Assembly: GCA_965262595.1 (NCBI GenBank)
Contig: OZ253548.1
Coordinates: 1,240,001-1,304,000 of the forward strand
DNA from: CATQHB01 sp965262595
GTDB lineage: Bacteria; Chloroflexota; Dehalococcoidia; Lucifugimonadales; UBA3495
Reading direction: 5' to 3'
DNA length: 64,000 nt
Position numbers and translations under genes: made by a program. The notes beneath the pieces were generated by a model. It saw nothing but the letters and a program-made list of their open reading frames with translations. It was not told where the DNA came from and searched no databases. Positions 1 through 7,395 of the stretch are shown here, in pieces; within the stretch, counting starts at the first letter, position 1, and each line of letters begins with the position of its first letter.

Positions 1-271
1 CGAAGTTCGCGAGATATTCTCCTCTCGCCGCAACGTGAATATCGCCGGCTGCCGGGTGCTCGACGGCCGGATAGTCCGGGGCGCCGCCATTCGTATCCTG
101 CGCAAGGGTGAAGTGATTCAAGAAACCGGCATCAACAGCTTGCGTCACTTCCGGGAAGAAGTAAACGAGATTACCAACGGCATGGACTGCGGGATCTTGC
201 TAACGGATTTCAACGACTTTGAAGTCGGAGACATATTGCAAGCCCACCGGCAGGAACGGAGACAACGTTAA
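1..271 (+). CDS. infB: Translation initiation factor IF-2, C-terminal end (partial)
   Basis: The frame is open from the left edge (first full codon at base 2) to a TAA at 269-271, giving about 89 C-terminal residues. The sequence resembles IF-2 domain IV: the VREIF..R stretch, GCRVLDG, a basic R-I-L-R-K stretch, SLRHF and the ending ...GCGILLTDFNDFEVGDIL match the conserved end of bacterial IF-2, which binds the fMet-tRNA acceptor end on the 30S subunit. The GTPase part lies outside the window. It is followed 58 bp later by rbfA and then truB, the classical infB-rbfA-truB order, which supports the identification. Confidence 0.95.
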   Translation, partial: EVREIFSSRRNVNIAGCRVLDGRIVRGAAIRILRKGEVIQETGINSLRHFREEVNEITNGMDCGILLTDFNDFEVGDILQAHRQERRQR

Positions 272-329
272 CCGCCTGTCGGTGAGTTTTCAGTCCCCAA
301 TCCAGCTATTTTCTTCAGGGGAGTTTCGT

Positions 330-800
330 ATGTCCCGACGGGCTGACCGCATCAATGGTCTTTTGCGCCAGGAAATCAGCCAATTGCTTTCCCGCGAAAT
401 TAAAGACCCTCGGCTGTACGGAATCATCAGTATTACCCAGGTGCAGACCTCCAGCGATCTGCGCAATGCCCGGGTCTTTCTCAGCGTGATGGGAGACACG
501 GAAACCAAGAAAACCGCCCTCGCTGGAATTCAATCGGCTGCAGCATTCCTGCGGCGGGAATTGAGGGACCGGGTAAAGCTGCGTTATGTTCCTTTCCTGA
601 AATTCGCCCTGGACGAATCCATTGAAAACGCCGATGCCTTGCTGCGGATGATAGACGACCTGCAATCCGACCCAGACGTACCTCCGCAGCCCAGCAGGCC
701 AACCACATTTTCCAAAAAGACCAAACCGGCGGCCAATGCCGATGTAGAAGCCTTACCCCAGTATGACGGCCCCTTGACTTTGCCGCCGAGCCGTTTCTAA
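330..800 (+). CDS. rbfA: Ribosome-binding factor A
   Basis: 156 residues. RbfA binds the 30S subunit and helps mature the 5' end of 16S rRNA, acting with IF-2 and TruB as neighbours here. The N-terminal helix (RADRINGLLRQEISQLL), the KDPRL motif and the S-SDLRNARVFLSV segment are typical of the KH-like RbfA fold, which covers about residues 1-110. The remaining tail (about 45 residues, Pro/Ser/Thr/Lys-rich) is longer than in short RbfA proteins and looks disordered. The frame is open upstream to 219, but ATG 330 has an AGGGGAG ribosome-binding site at 317-323 and fits the family start. Confidence 0.95.
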   Translation: MSRRADRINGLLRQEISQLLSREIKDPRLYGIISITQVQTSSDLRNARVFLSVMGDTETKKTALAGIQSAAAFLRRELRDRVKLRYVPFLKFALDESIENADALLRMIDDLQSDPDVPPQPSRPTTFSKKTKPAANADVEALPQYDGPLTLPPSRF

Positions 801-803
801 ATT

Positions 804-1778
804 ATGGCCGGGGGCAAGGGTAACACCGCGGTAGTGCATAACGGTTTCCTCAACTTCTACAAGCCCGTGGGTATGACTTCTATGGAAGCCCTGCGGCAAA
901 TCAAACGGCTCACCGGACAACGGCAGAAAGTGGGGCACGGGGGAACCATGGACCCTCTGGCCCGGGGGGTGCTGCCCATCTGCTTCGGCCAGGCCACCCG
1001 CCTGATGGACTACGTAATCGACGGGGTCAAGCGCTACCGGGTGGATGTCAGGCTTGGCGCAAGCAGCACCACCTATGATTCCGAAGGCCAGATTACCGAA
1101 ACCGGCAACCCTGGCTCGCTGACTCAAAGCATGGTAGAACAGGCACTGCGGCCCTTCATCGGAGCAATTGAGCAAACACCGCCAATGTATAGCGCCATCA
1201 AGGTTGACGGGCAGCGGTTATATAAACTGGCCCGGGCCGGCGTGGAAGTGGAACGGGCCGCCCGCTCTGTAGAGATCTTCGACATCAGTTTAGTGGCTTT
1301 CGCCCTCCCGGTGGTAACGCTGGAAGTGGAATGCGGCCGTGGTGTTTATATCCGATCCCTGGCTCATGACTTGGGCCAGGCCCTGGGCTGCGGCGGCTAC
1401 GTCACCGACCTGGAGCGGCTCTATTGCGGCACTTTCCACGCCGATGACGGAATCTCTCTGGAAGACCTGACAATTTCCAGCGCCTCCGATCCAGCCGGTT
1501 GGCAGTCCCAATTGCACCCAATTGACCGGGTACTGCGGGGATTGCAGGCAATAAAAGTGGGACCACAGGCAGAGCAGCATCTACAACACGGCCAATCGTT
1601 TAGCCTGGGCTTCCTGGCGCCCGAAGCCGGCTACCTGGAGCAGTTCCGAGCCTACAGCGCCGACGGCAGGTTCCTCGCCTTGGTCCGTCACGACCGCCCC
1701 ACCAACTCCTGGCAGCCCCTCAAAGTCTTCCAGCTTGATACCCCTTCTCCCTACGCTACCGACGCCGCAGTTGCTTAA
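804..1778 (+). CDS. truB: tRNA pseudouridine(55) synthase TruB
   Basis: 324 residues. It isomerises U55 to pseudouridine in the T-loop of most tRNAs. The catalytic motif GHGGTMDPLARGVLP is at about residues 45-58, with the nucleophilic Asp at position 50. The KRY.....LG and TPP.YSA-KV-G..Y--AR segments of the family are also present (about 93 and 137-150). The C-terminal part beyond residue 230 corresponds to the small TruB/PUA-like domain. The start codon lies three bases after the rbfA stop, so it is probably translated from the same infB-rbfA-truB message. Confidence 0.96.
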   Translation: MAGGKGNTAVVHNGFLNFYKPVGMTSMEALRQIKRLTGQRQKVGHGGTMDPLARGVLPICFGQATRLMDYVIDGVKRYRVDVRLGASSTTYDSEGQITETGNPGSLTQSMVEQALRPFIGAIEQTPPMYSAIKVDGQRLYKLARAGVEVERAARSVEIFDISLVAFALPVVTLEVECGRGVYIRSLAHDLGQALGCGGYVTDLERLYCGTFHADDGISLEDLTISSASDPAGWQSQLHPIDRVLRGLQAIKVGPQAEQHLQHGQSFSLGFLAPEAGYLEQFRAYSADGRFLALVRHDRPTNSWQPLKVFQLDTPSPYATDAAVA

Positions 1779-1915
1779 GGCGTAAACCCCGGGAAAAACG
1801 TTGTCTTATGAGCCCGGCCGCAACCTTTCTCAAGTCTAAGTTAAGGAAAAAGCGCCATACGGCGTAGAATGTCGGCTATCCAGGAAGAAATCTTTCAATT
1901 TGTCTGGGGTTTAGC

Positions 1916-1945
1916 TTGACAAAAGGTATGCGCCTTGTATATACA
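1916..1945 (+). promoter_or_regulatory. Sigma70-type promoter of the DUF5679 gene
   Basis: A perfect TTGACA at 1916-1921 is followed 16 bp later by TATATA (1938-1943) or 18 bp later by TATACA (1940-1945). Transcription from here would give a leader of about 155 nt before the ATG at 2108. The -35 is the best match to consensus in this part of the window. Confidence 0.7.
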
Positions 1946-1988
1946 TATTATATGCTAGCTTGGGCTTTCAGATAGCCATAAAGGTGAA

Positions 1989-2039
1989 CGGTTACAGGGA
2001 GAGCGCGAACGGAAAAGCTTCAGCAAAGCCGAGTAACCG
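1989..2039 (+). other. Stem-loop in the long 5' leader before the DUF5679 gene
   Basis: CGGTTAC at 1989-1995 pairs perfectly with GTAACCG at 2033-2039. A nested GCTT/AAGC pairing (about 2018-2030) lies inside it. The structure is inside the transcript predicted from the promoter at 1916-1945. I do not recognise it as any named RNA family. It could be a regulatory leader or fortuitous pairing. Confidence 0.35.
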
Positions 2040-2107
2040 GCTTCAACGGTAAACCCGGACCGGAACCCAAATTAACCCAATTCAGATATACACCAGAGGA
2101 GGGTACG

Positions 2108-2251
2108 ATGGAAGCTTACTGCTTCAAGTGCCGTAGCAAGCGGGAGATTAGCAACCCACAGGAAGTCACGCTAAAGAACGGACGCCCGGCAACTCAAGGG
2201 GTGTGCCCTGAGTGTAGCACCAAGGTATTTCGAATCGGCAAGGCTAGTTAG
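2108..2251 (+). CDS. DUF5679 zinc-ribbon mini-protein
   Basis: 47 residues, starting at an ATG preceded by a strong AGAGGAGGG ribosome-binding site at 2094-2102. Two CxxC pairs (C5/C8 and C33/C36) frame a short hinge with the sequence TLKNGRPATQGVCPEC, so it should fold as a single zinc ribbon. The sequence matches what I know as DUF5679, small proteins of unknown function common in Chloroflexota and Actinobacteria. It has its own promoter and a long leader, suggesting a well-expressed monocistronic gene. A nucleic-acid or ribosome-associated role is plausible but only an inference from the fold. Confidence 0.85.
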   Translation: MEAYCFKCRSKREISNPQEVTLKNGRPATQGVCPECSTKVFRIGKAS

Positions 2252-2333
2252 TTTCTTGACCGCGCGGTGCCACTGGATCTCAAGTAGCGTCAAGGAACAA
2301 CTACCTTCAGTGAGCAATAAAACGAGCTGAGGC

Positions 2334-2945
2334 ATGAACCGGTCGTCAGGTTCTGTGATTAAGTCCATTAAGGGCGCAGCTTCTGAGTTAGAAAGCTGCG
2401 CCCTTGACTGTTACCTGGGCCACCCAACATTCGCCGAACTGCGCGGAAGACCGCTCCAAGCGCAAGAATCGGATAACTACACCACAATCCGCGACATCTC
2501 TGCCACAGCGCGCCGCCCGCTCAAGTGCAACCTGGCGGAACCCCATCCTTATCTCACAAGTCCGGAGTCAAAATTGGAAGACGCCGCACTGGCCGCCGAA
2601 TACCAACTATGCCGGCGATGCAAAAAAGATGTTAGTCACCGGCTGGCCTTTGCCTTCAAGAGCCGAGGCGCCGGGCCGCCGGGAAGTCCATCGCCAACCC
2701 CTGGCCAGTCCCAATCACCCGGCGAAGTAGTCAAGTGCGCAACATGCGCCCTGCAGCATTTACCAATGCTGAAACGGTCGGCCATTGCCGGCGTAGTGGT
2801 AGGCAGTATCTTAACCCTGCTCAACCAGGGCGATATGTTGATCCTTGGCCAGTGGGATAACGCCCTCTACTGGAAAGTTCCTCTAACTTACTGCGTACCG
2901 TTTTTCGTGGCAACCTACGGCGCCCTGGCCAATGGACGCAAGTAA
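2334..2945 (+). CDS. NrtS-domain membrane protein with Cys-rich N-terminal region
   Basis: Up to 203 residues. The last 60 residues match the NrtS family (small two-helix membrane proteins linked to nitrate/nitrite transport): MLKRSAIAGVVVGSILTLLNQGD, then YWKVPLTYCVPFFVATYGAL. The part before it carries two CxxC pairs (C93/C96 and C135/C138), suggesting a zinc or metal site, separated by a Pro/Ser linker. The start is uncertain: the ATG at 2334 lies upstream of a perfect hairpin (2370-2405), and the first 80 residues look unlike a conserved domain, so translation may begin later, for example at TTG 2574. No nitrate genes are nearby. The NrtS-like C-terminus is clear; the role is inferred. 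Confidence 0.6.
   Translation: MNRSSGSVIKSIKGAASELESCALDCYLGHPTFAELRGRPLQAQESDNYTTIRDISATARRPLKCNLAEPHPYLTSPESKLEDAALAAEYQLCRRCKKDVSHRLAFAFKSRGAGPPGSPSPTPGQSQSPGEVVKCATCALQHLPMLKRSAIAGVVVGSILTLLNQGDMLILGQWDNALYWKVPLTYCVPFFVATYGALANGRK
2370..2405 (+). terminator. Perfect 13-bp hairpin after the DUF5679 gene
   Basis: AAGGGCGCAGCTT (2370-2382) and AAGCTGCGCCCTT (2393-2405) are perfect inverted repeats with a 10-nt loop. The 3' side lacks a clear T-run, so it is only a plausible terminator of the upstream mini-gene. It overlaps the upstream part of the NrtS reading frame, which suggests that gene starts further downstream than its longest frame. Confidence 0.5.
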
Positions 2946-2961
2946 TACCAAAAACGCTCCC

Positions 2962-2979
2962 TTACCCGGCCTTGGGTAA
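2962..2979. terminator. Short hairpin between convergent NrtS and lexA genes
   Basis: TTACCC (2962-2967) and GGGTAA (2974-2979) form a 6-bp stem between two converging genes. Read leftwards, it is followed by a TTTTT stretch about 7 nt later. Weak, but in the right place for a shared terminator. Confidence 0.35.
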
Positions 2980-2994
2980 AGAATGGGCGGCTGG

Positions 2995-3645
2995 TCAGTA
3001 CTTGCGAATGACGCTAACCACTTTGCCGCGCACTTCCACATTATCGGCGGAACTGTAAATCGGCTCCATCTGGCTGTTGGCGGGCTGTAGCCGGACCTGA
3101 CTGCCCTCCGGATAGTACTTCTTGAGGGTAGCCTCCTCCTCTTCTTTGAGCCAGGCAACTACCATTTCACCGCTTTCGGCGCTCTGTGCCGGTTGAACAA
3201 TTACCACGTCACCGTCATCAATCAGGGCGTCGATCATCGACAATCCCTGGACTTCCAACCCGTAAAGCCTGCCGTAACGCCGGGTCAACTCCGGGGCAAC
3301 CTCGATCGTATCGAATTCCTGGCTAGCCGCTGCTCCCTCCGCGGAGAATGCCGGCAAGGGAGCGCCGGCGGCAATTCGGCCCACAATCTGCACTTTGGGG
3401 ACCGAGTTCACCGGCTGGCCGCTTTCGTCCAACAATTCAATGCCGCGGGCCACATCCGGTCTCCGGTTCAAGTACCCGTCCCGGTCCAGCAGACGTAAAT
3501 TATAGTCCACCACTGAAGTGGAACTGATTTCGCAAGCCTTTTGAATGTCCCGCACGGTCGGGGGCAGACCGTTTTCATCGATAAAGGTCTGAATGAACTC
3601 CAACATCCTTTTTTTTCGGGGGGACAGTTTTTTGTTCGGCGTCAT
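2995..3645 (-). CDS. lexA: SOS repressor LexA
   Basis: 216 residues. The N-terminal winged helix-turn-helix (residues 1-70, with LPPTVRDIQKACEISSTSVV as recognition region) binds SOS operators. The C-terminal S24 protease domain self-cleaves when stimulated by RecA filaments. The Ala-Gly cleavage site is at 93-94 (RIAAG), the nucleophile is Ser136 in GLSMIDA, and the Lys is K175 in ATLKKYY. An Ala-rich linker (about 103-108) follows the cleavage site. The ATG is preceded by AAAGGTGAG. The promoter overlaps a perfect dyad (3687-3701), consistent with autoregulation. recA lies about 13 kb away in the same window. Confidence 0.96.
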   Translation of the reverse strand: MTPNKKLSPRKKRMLEFIQTFIDENGLPPTVRDIQKACEISSTSVVDYNLRLLDRDGYLNRRPDVARGIELLDESGQPVNSVPKVQIVGRIAAGAPLPAFSAEGAAASQEFDTIEVAPELTRRYGRLYGLEVQGLSMIDALIDDGDVVIVQPAQSAESGEMVVAWLKEEEEATLKKYYPEGSQVRLQPANSQMEPIYSSADNVEVRGKVVSVIRKY

Positions 3646-3674
3646 ATCTCACCTTTAAAACCTTTGTTCGTATT

Positions 3675-3703
3675 AAAGTAGCAAAGGACAGTCAGACTGT
3701 CAA
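3675..3703 (-). promoter_or_regulatory. lexA promoter
   Basis: On the minus strand, TTGACA (3698-3703) is followed by a 17-bp spacer and TACTTT (3675-3680). The -35 is perfect and the -10 is modest. It lies about 30 bp upstream of the lexA ATG. Confidence 0.6.
3687..3701. promoter_or_regulatory. Candidate LexA operator (15-bp dyad)
   Basis: GACAGTC-A-GACTGTC is a perfect 7+7 bp dyad. It overlaps the -35 box of the lexA promoter and part of its spacer, the expected place for an autoregulatory operator. The sequence differs from both the E. coli and B. subtilis LexA boxes. I see no copy upstream of recA. Confidence 0.5.
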
Positions 3704-4053
3704 CGGCAGGAAGTCATTACCGGTCAAATTGCGGTACCAAAGCACTGCTCCCGGCGTTACTTACCGGCCATCAAAATACCGGGCAACAGCCTTCCCCGGC
3801 AAACTGCGCGCAATATTGCCATTCCGGCTGGAAAGTCAATCGTAAATGACTCCAACCGGTAAAGCAGTTGGACCGGAAGTGATCCAGGAAGTAAGAGAAT
3901 AGAGGCTTGGAGAAAATGAGCGTACAGCCTACAATCCGGAGAACGGAAGCCAAGTGGGTTGCGCTTGAAGCGTCCCTTCGACAAGCTAATGGAGTTGAAA
4001 AGCCGAAGGGACGATTGACCTGTTCCCTTGCGAGAACATGGTCGAACTTTGTC

Positions 4054-4308
4054 CTAGTTAACCAGGTCGTTGAGGTGGGCCGCCAAGCGGGCCTTGCGAC
4101 GGGAAGCGTTATTCTTATGCAGAACGCCCTTTTTCACGGCCTTATCCAGCACACTAATGGCACGGAGGGTAGCCGGTTCGGCGGCTTCAGGGTCCCCAAC
4201 CCGGACGGCGCGGCGGGCGTCGGTAACTGCGGTGCGGGTTGCGCTACGGATGCTCTGGTTCCGTCGGTATCGCTTTACTGATTGGCGGGCAGCTTTCTTC
4301 GCTGGCAA
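4054..4308 (-). CDS. rpsT: 30S ribosomal protein S20
   Basis: 84 residues, a typical S20 length. It is a Lys/Arg/Ala-rich helical bundle protein that binds 16S rRNA during early 30S assembly. Recognisable segments are the basic N-terminus (PAKKAARQSVKRYRRN), SATRTAVTDARRAV in the middle, and the family signature KKGVLHKNNASRRKARLA near the end. The start is a TTG at 4306-4308 with a GGAGG ribosome-binding site 6 nt upstream; no in-frame ATG fits. It is transcribed alone, from a promoter with a perfect TATAAT at 4387-4392. Confidence 0.95.
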   Translation of the reverse strand: MPAKKAARQSVKRYRRNQSIRSATRTAVTDARRAVRVGDPEAAEPATLRAISVLDKAVKKGVLHKNNASRRKARLAAHLNDLVN

Positions 4309-4386
4309 GTAGTTCCTCCAGGTTGCAATGGTCAGAATTTCGGGGTCACAAATTGTCTTGGTGCATCAGTCTTTAAACAGAATCAT

Positions 4387-4415
4387 ATTATATCCCAAAT
4401 GGAACCGGATTCCAA
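4387..4415 (-). promoter_or_regulatory. rpsT promoter
   Basis: On the minus strand, TTGGAA (4410-4415), a 17-bp spacer and a perfect TATAAT (4387-4392). This gives a leader of about 70 nt before the TTG start. Confidence 0.65.
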
Positions 4416-4559
4416 CCGTGCGGACAAGCTCATGATTGCCGACGGCCGCCCGGCCTGGCCGGCGTTCCAGCGTATCGGGCGACCACCTAGCCTCCAAAGT
4501 CCGCTTTTACGCGGTCAGTACTCAATAATCAAGCAACCGGGTAACCCGGCCGGAACTTC

Positions 4560-6560
4560 CTAGATGTCCAGATTCTTGACGCTGCGAGCGTGGGACTGGA
4601 TGAAACTCTTACGGGGACCCACCGCTTCGCTCATCAAGGTGGTAAATACGTTATCCACCTCGATGACATCTTCAATATTCACCTGGAGCATCTGGCGGCT
4701 GTCCGGGTTCATCGTGGTTTCCCACAACTGCTCCGGATTCATTTCGCCCAGACCCTTGTATCGCTGGACCTGAATGTTGCGCCGCCCCTCCATTTTATTC
4801 ATCATACTGTCCTTTTCCTCTTCGGTATAGACGTACTCAGCGCGCCGGCCCGACTGAATCCGGTACAGCGGCGGCTGCGCAATGTACAGGTAACCGTTGT
4901 CAATGAGGGACTGCATACGACGGAAGAAAAAGGTAAGCACCAGCGTACGAATGTGCGAGCCGTCCACATCGGCATCGGTCATGATAATAACTTTCTGATA
5001 TCGAACCTTGGATGAATCGAAATCTTCGCCTTCGCCGGCGCCCACGGCGGCAATGATGGAGCGGATTTCCTCGTGGCCCAGGATTTTATCCGGCTGTTGC
5101 AAAACCCGCTCAACGTTGAGAATCTTGCCCTTCAGGGGCAGGATGGCCTGGAAGCTGCGGTCTCGACCCATCTTGGCCGAACCGCCGGCCGATTCACCCT
5201 CGACGATATACAGCTCCGACTTGGCCGGGTCCCGCTCGGCGCAGTCGGCCAGCTTTCCCGGCAGCGAGGAACCGTCCAGGGCATTCTTGCGGATAACCAG
5301 CTCCCGGGCGCGCTTGGCTGCCTCCCGGGCCCGCTGGGACATGAGGCATTTTTCCATTACCTGTTTGCTGTCGGTGGGATGTTCCTCCAGGTAGCGGCTC
5401 AGACCTTCGCTGACCACCGAGTCAACTATGCTGCGGACTTCGGCATTCCCCAACTTGGTCTTGGTCTGACCCTCAAACTGGGGATTGGCCAGCTTTACGC
5501 TGATTACCGCGGCCAAGCCCTCCCGAACATCCTCGCCGGTCAGATTAGGCTGGTCATCCTTGATGAACGCGTGGCGGCGGCTATAGTCATTGATTACCCG
5601 GGTGAGGGCGGTACGGAACCCGGTCAAATGGCTGCCTCCCTCCTGGGTATTAATGCAGTTGGCAAAGGAAATGACCGATTCGGTAAAGCTGTCGTTATAC
5701 TGGATCGCTACCTCAACGGAGGTTTCGTCCTGCATTTTTTGATAGTAAAAGGGCATTTGCTGCATAACGCGGCGGTTCTTGTTGACGTTACGCACCAGGT
5801 TGGAAATGCCGCCGTCGAAGTAGTAGGTCCGCTCAATGTCTCCCTTACGCTGTTCCAGGTGCCAGGGACTGCTAAAGCGTATTTCCAGCCCTTTGTTAAG
5901 GTAAGCGATTTCCTTAAAGTGGCTGATCAGAGTATCAAAATCGTAGTCAATATCGGGGAAAATCTCCGGGTCGGGGCGGAAAGATATGGTCGTGCCGTTG
6001 AAGCTGGTCCGCTTACCCCTAATGACGTCACTGCTGGGAATGCCTTGGGCATATTCCTGATGATGCACGTAGCCGTCCCGAAACACTTCGGCTTTCAAGT
6101 AAGCAGCCAGGCCGTTAACCACCGAGCCGCCCACACCGTGGAGACCGCCGGTCACTTTGTACGCTCCGCCGCCGAACTTGCCGCCGGCGTGCAAGGTGGT
6201 CATTACCGTTTCCAGGCCCGATTTGCCGGTGCTTGGGTGAGTGTCCACCGGAATACCCCGGCCGTCATCGGAAATAGTAACCAAACCGTCCCCGGCCAAG
6301 GTCATATTTACCCGAGTGCAATAGCCGGCCATCGCCTCGTCCACGGCGTTGTCCAGGATCTCGTAGATGAGGTGATGCAAACCACGCTGGTCGGTGCTGC
6401 CAATATACATTCCGGGCCGGACCCGAACCGCTTCCAGTCCCTCCAGCACCTGAATATCCTTGGCGGTATATTGCCCAACCGAACGGGTAATTTCGGGGCT
6501 TTCCGCCGGATTAGAGGTGGTGACGGTTAATTCTTCATCGGTGATCAATGGTTGTTGCAT
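4560..6560 (-). CDS. gyrB: DNA gyrase subunit B
   Basis: 666 residues. It is the ATPase subunit of the type IIA topoisomerase that introduces negative supercoils. The GHKL ATPase domain shows EILDNAVDEA (about 67-76), DDGRGIPVD and GGLHGVGGSVVN. The transducer follows, then the TOPRIM domain with EGESAGGSAKMGRD and DADVDGSHIRT. The C-terminus has RYKGLGEMNPEQLWETTM. The MNPEQLWETT wording and the full TOPRIM set favour GyrB over ParE. Length is standard for a GyrB lacking the proteobacterial insert. It starts at ATG 6558-6560 after a weak ribosome-binding site. No gyrA is in the window. Confidence 0.96.
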   Translation of the reverse strand: MQQPLITDEELTVTTSNPAESPEITRSVGQYTAKDIQVLEGLEAVRVRPGMYIGSTDQRGLHHLIYEILDNAVDEAMAGYCTRVNMTLAGDGLVTISDDGRGIPVDTHPSTGKSGLETVMTTLHAGGKFGGGAYKVTGGLHGVGGSVVNGLAAYLKAEVFRDGYVHHQEYAQGIPSSDVIRGKRTSFNGTTISFRPDPEIFPDIDYDFDTLISHFKEIAYLNKGLEIRFSSPWHLEQRKGDIERTYYFDGGISNLVRNVNKNRRVMQQMPFYYQKMQDETSVEVAIQYNDSFTESVISFANCINTQEGGSHLTGFRTALTRVINDYSRRHAFIKDDQPNLTGEDVREGLAAVISVKLANPQFEGQTKTKLGNAEVRSIVDSVVSEGLSRYLEEHPTDSKQVMEKCLMSQRAREAAKRARELVIRKNALDGSSLPGKLADCAERDPAKSELYIVEGESAGGSAKMGRDRSFQAILPLKGKILNVERVLQQPDKILGHEEIRSIIAAVGAGEGEDFDSSKVRYQKVIIMTDADVDGSHIRTLVLTFFFRRMQSLIDNGYLYIAQPPLYRIQSGRRAEYVYTEEEKDSMMNKMEGRRNIQVQRYKGLGEMNPEQLWETTMNPDSRQMLQVNIEDVIEVDNVFTTLMSEAVGPRKSFIQSHARSVKNLDI

Positions 6561-6790
6561 AGATAGCTTTTACCCCGATAGCTCTTCGCTTGATTTTCGT
6601 CCTCGCAGCACTGGCGAGGCGGGCGACAACTCGCCCGGTATTTTACGATTTCCAGATACACCATTATACCAAATTCATAGCTGTTCTGCTTGGTTTTTCA
6701 GCCATCCAGGAAGGCGAATTGAGTCTGAATGCCGCCAGACGCCAATTGCCTCCTCAAGGCCGAACCCCTCGGGCGGCCAGAGTCAGCTTC

Positions 6791-7267
6791 TTAAGTCCCC
6801 GGGTAGTAATATTGGCCGCAGTTCAGGCTATCCAGGGCGTAGCTGACCGCTTCAAACAGGGGCTGTGGCAAATCAACCAGGGGAAACCACCCGGACTCGG
6901 AAAAGGCCTCCGGCTCGGCCAGAACGGGTTCCTGATTACCTATATCGCCCAGGAACTCGATGTCCAGGTAATGCCGGCCGTAGGCAATGATGTTGCTGAG
7001 GCAGAGGAATCGCAGGTCGCCCACGGTAACACCCAACTCCTCCCAAGCCTCGCGCCGGGCACAATCTTCCAGGGACTCTCCCCATTCCAGATGCCCGCCC
7101 GCCGAGGCCCATGTATCCTCACCGTGGGAACCATGACGCTTTGCCAGGAAGACCCGGTCCTCCCGCAAAAACACTACGCCCACACCCACCAGAGGTCTTG
7201 TTCCTTCCTGCGCCACCGGGTCTAGTATACACGCTATCGCCCCGGGCATAAAGATATCCAGCGTCAC
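6791..7267 (-). CDS. Nudix hydrolase (NUDT15/MutT-like)
   Basis: 158 residues. The Nudix box is complete: G-GHLEWGES-LEDCARREAWEELGV, with Gly, Glu, REAWEE and Gly/Val in place for Mg2+-dependent cleavage of nucleoside-diphosphate-X substrates. The preceding VGVGVVFL..DRVFLAKR and the GGHLEWGE wording are closer to NUDT15/NUDT18-type (d)NTP or 8-oxo-purine diphosphatases than to ADP-ribose pyrophosphatases. An in-frame ATG six codons downstream is an alternative start. It lies 230 bp upstream of gyrB in the same orientation, so it is probably a separate transcript. The substrate cannot be deduced. Confidence 0.85.
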   Translation of the reverse strand: MTLDIFMPGAIACILDPVAQEGTRPLVGVGVVFLREDRVFLAKRHGSHGEDTWASAGGHLEWGESLEDCARREAWEELGVTVGDLRFLCLSNIIAYGRHYLDIEFLGDIGNQEPVLAEPEAFSESGWFPLVDLPQPLFEAVSYALDSLNCGQYYYPGT

Positions 7268-7395
7268 CTTATAGCCGGATTATGTTGCCCCAATCTGGTC
7301 CAGCGTGCTAGACTAGCTGCCAAATCCGCTCCGAGAATCGTCAATGCCGGGTGCCGTGACCTCGGCTCTGAGGCAGATTGTCGGGGAAATCAGGA

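Larger units (their letters stand above)
3646..4053. other. Intergenic region lexA-rpsT
   Basis: Contains the lexA promoter and dyad at its left end. At 3971-3980 and 4004-4013 there is a perfect 10-bp inverted repeat (CGTCCCTTCG / CGAAGGGACG) with a 23-nt loop, which includes the CCCTTCGACAAGCT core also seen in the dispersed repeat family of this window. It could act as the rpsT terminator. I see no coding sequence on the forward strand here. Confidence 0.5.

Noticed and set aside
3907..4281. Open frame on the plus strand across rpsT
   Set aside because: Overlaps the whole rpsT gene in antisense and has no family features.
5073..6530. 485-codon open frame opposite gyrB
   Set aside because: It is the antisense of gyrB, whose motifs are complete; the antisense protein has no recognisable domain.
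7268..7395. T-box leader upstream of trpS
   Set aside because: No T-box core sequence or specifier stem was found in the short spacer.
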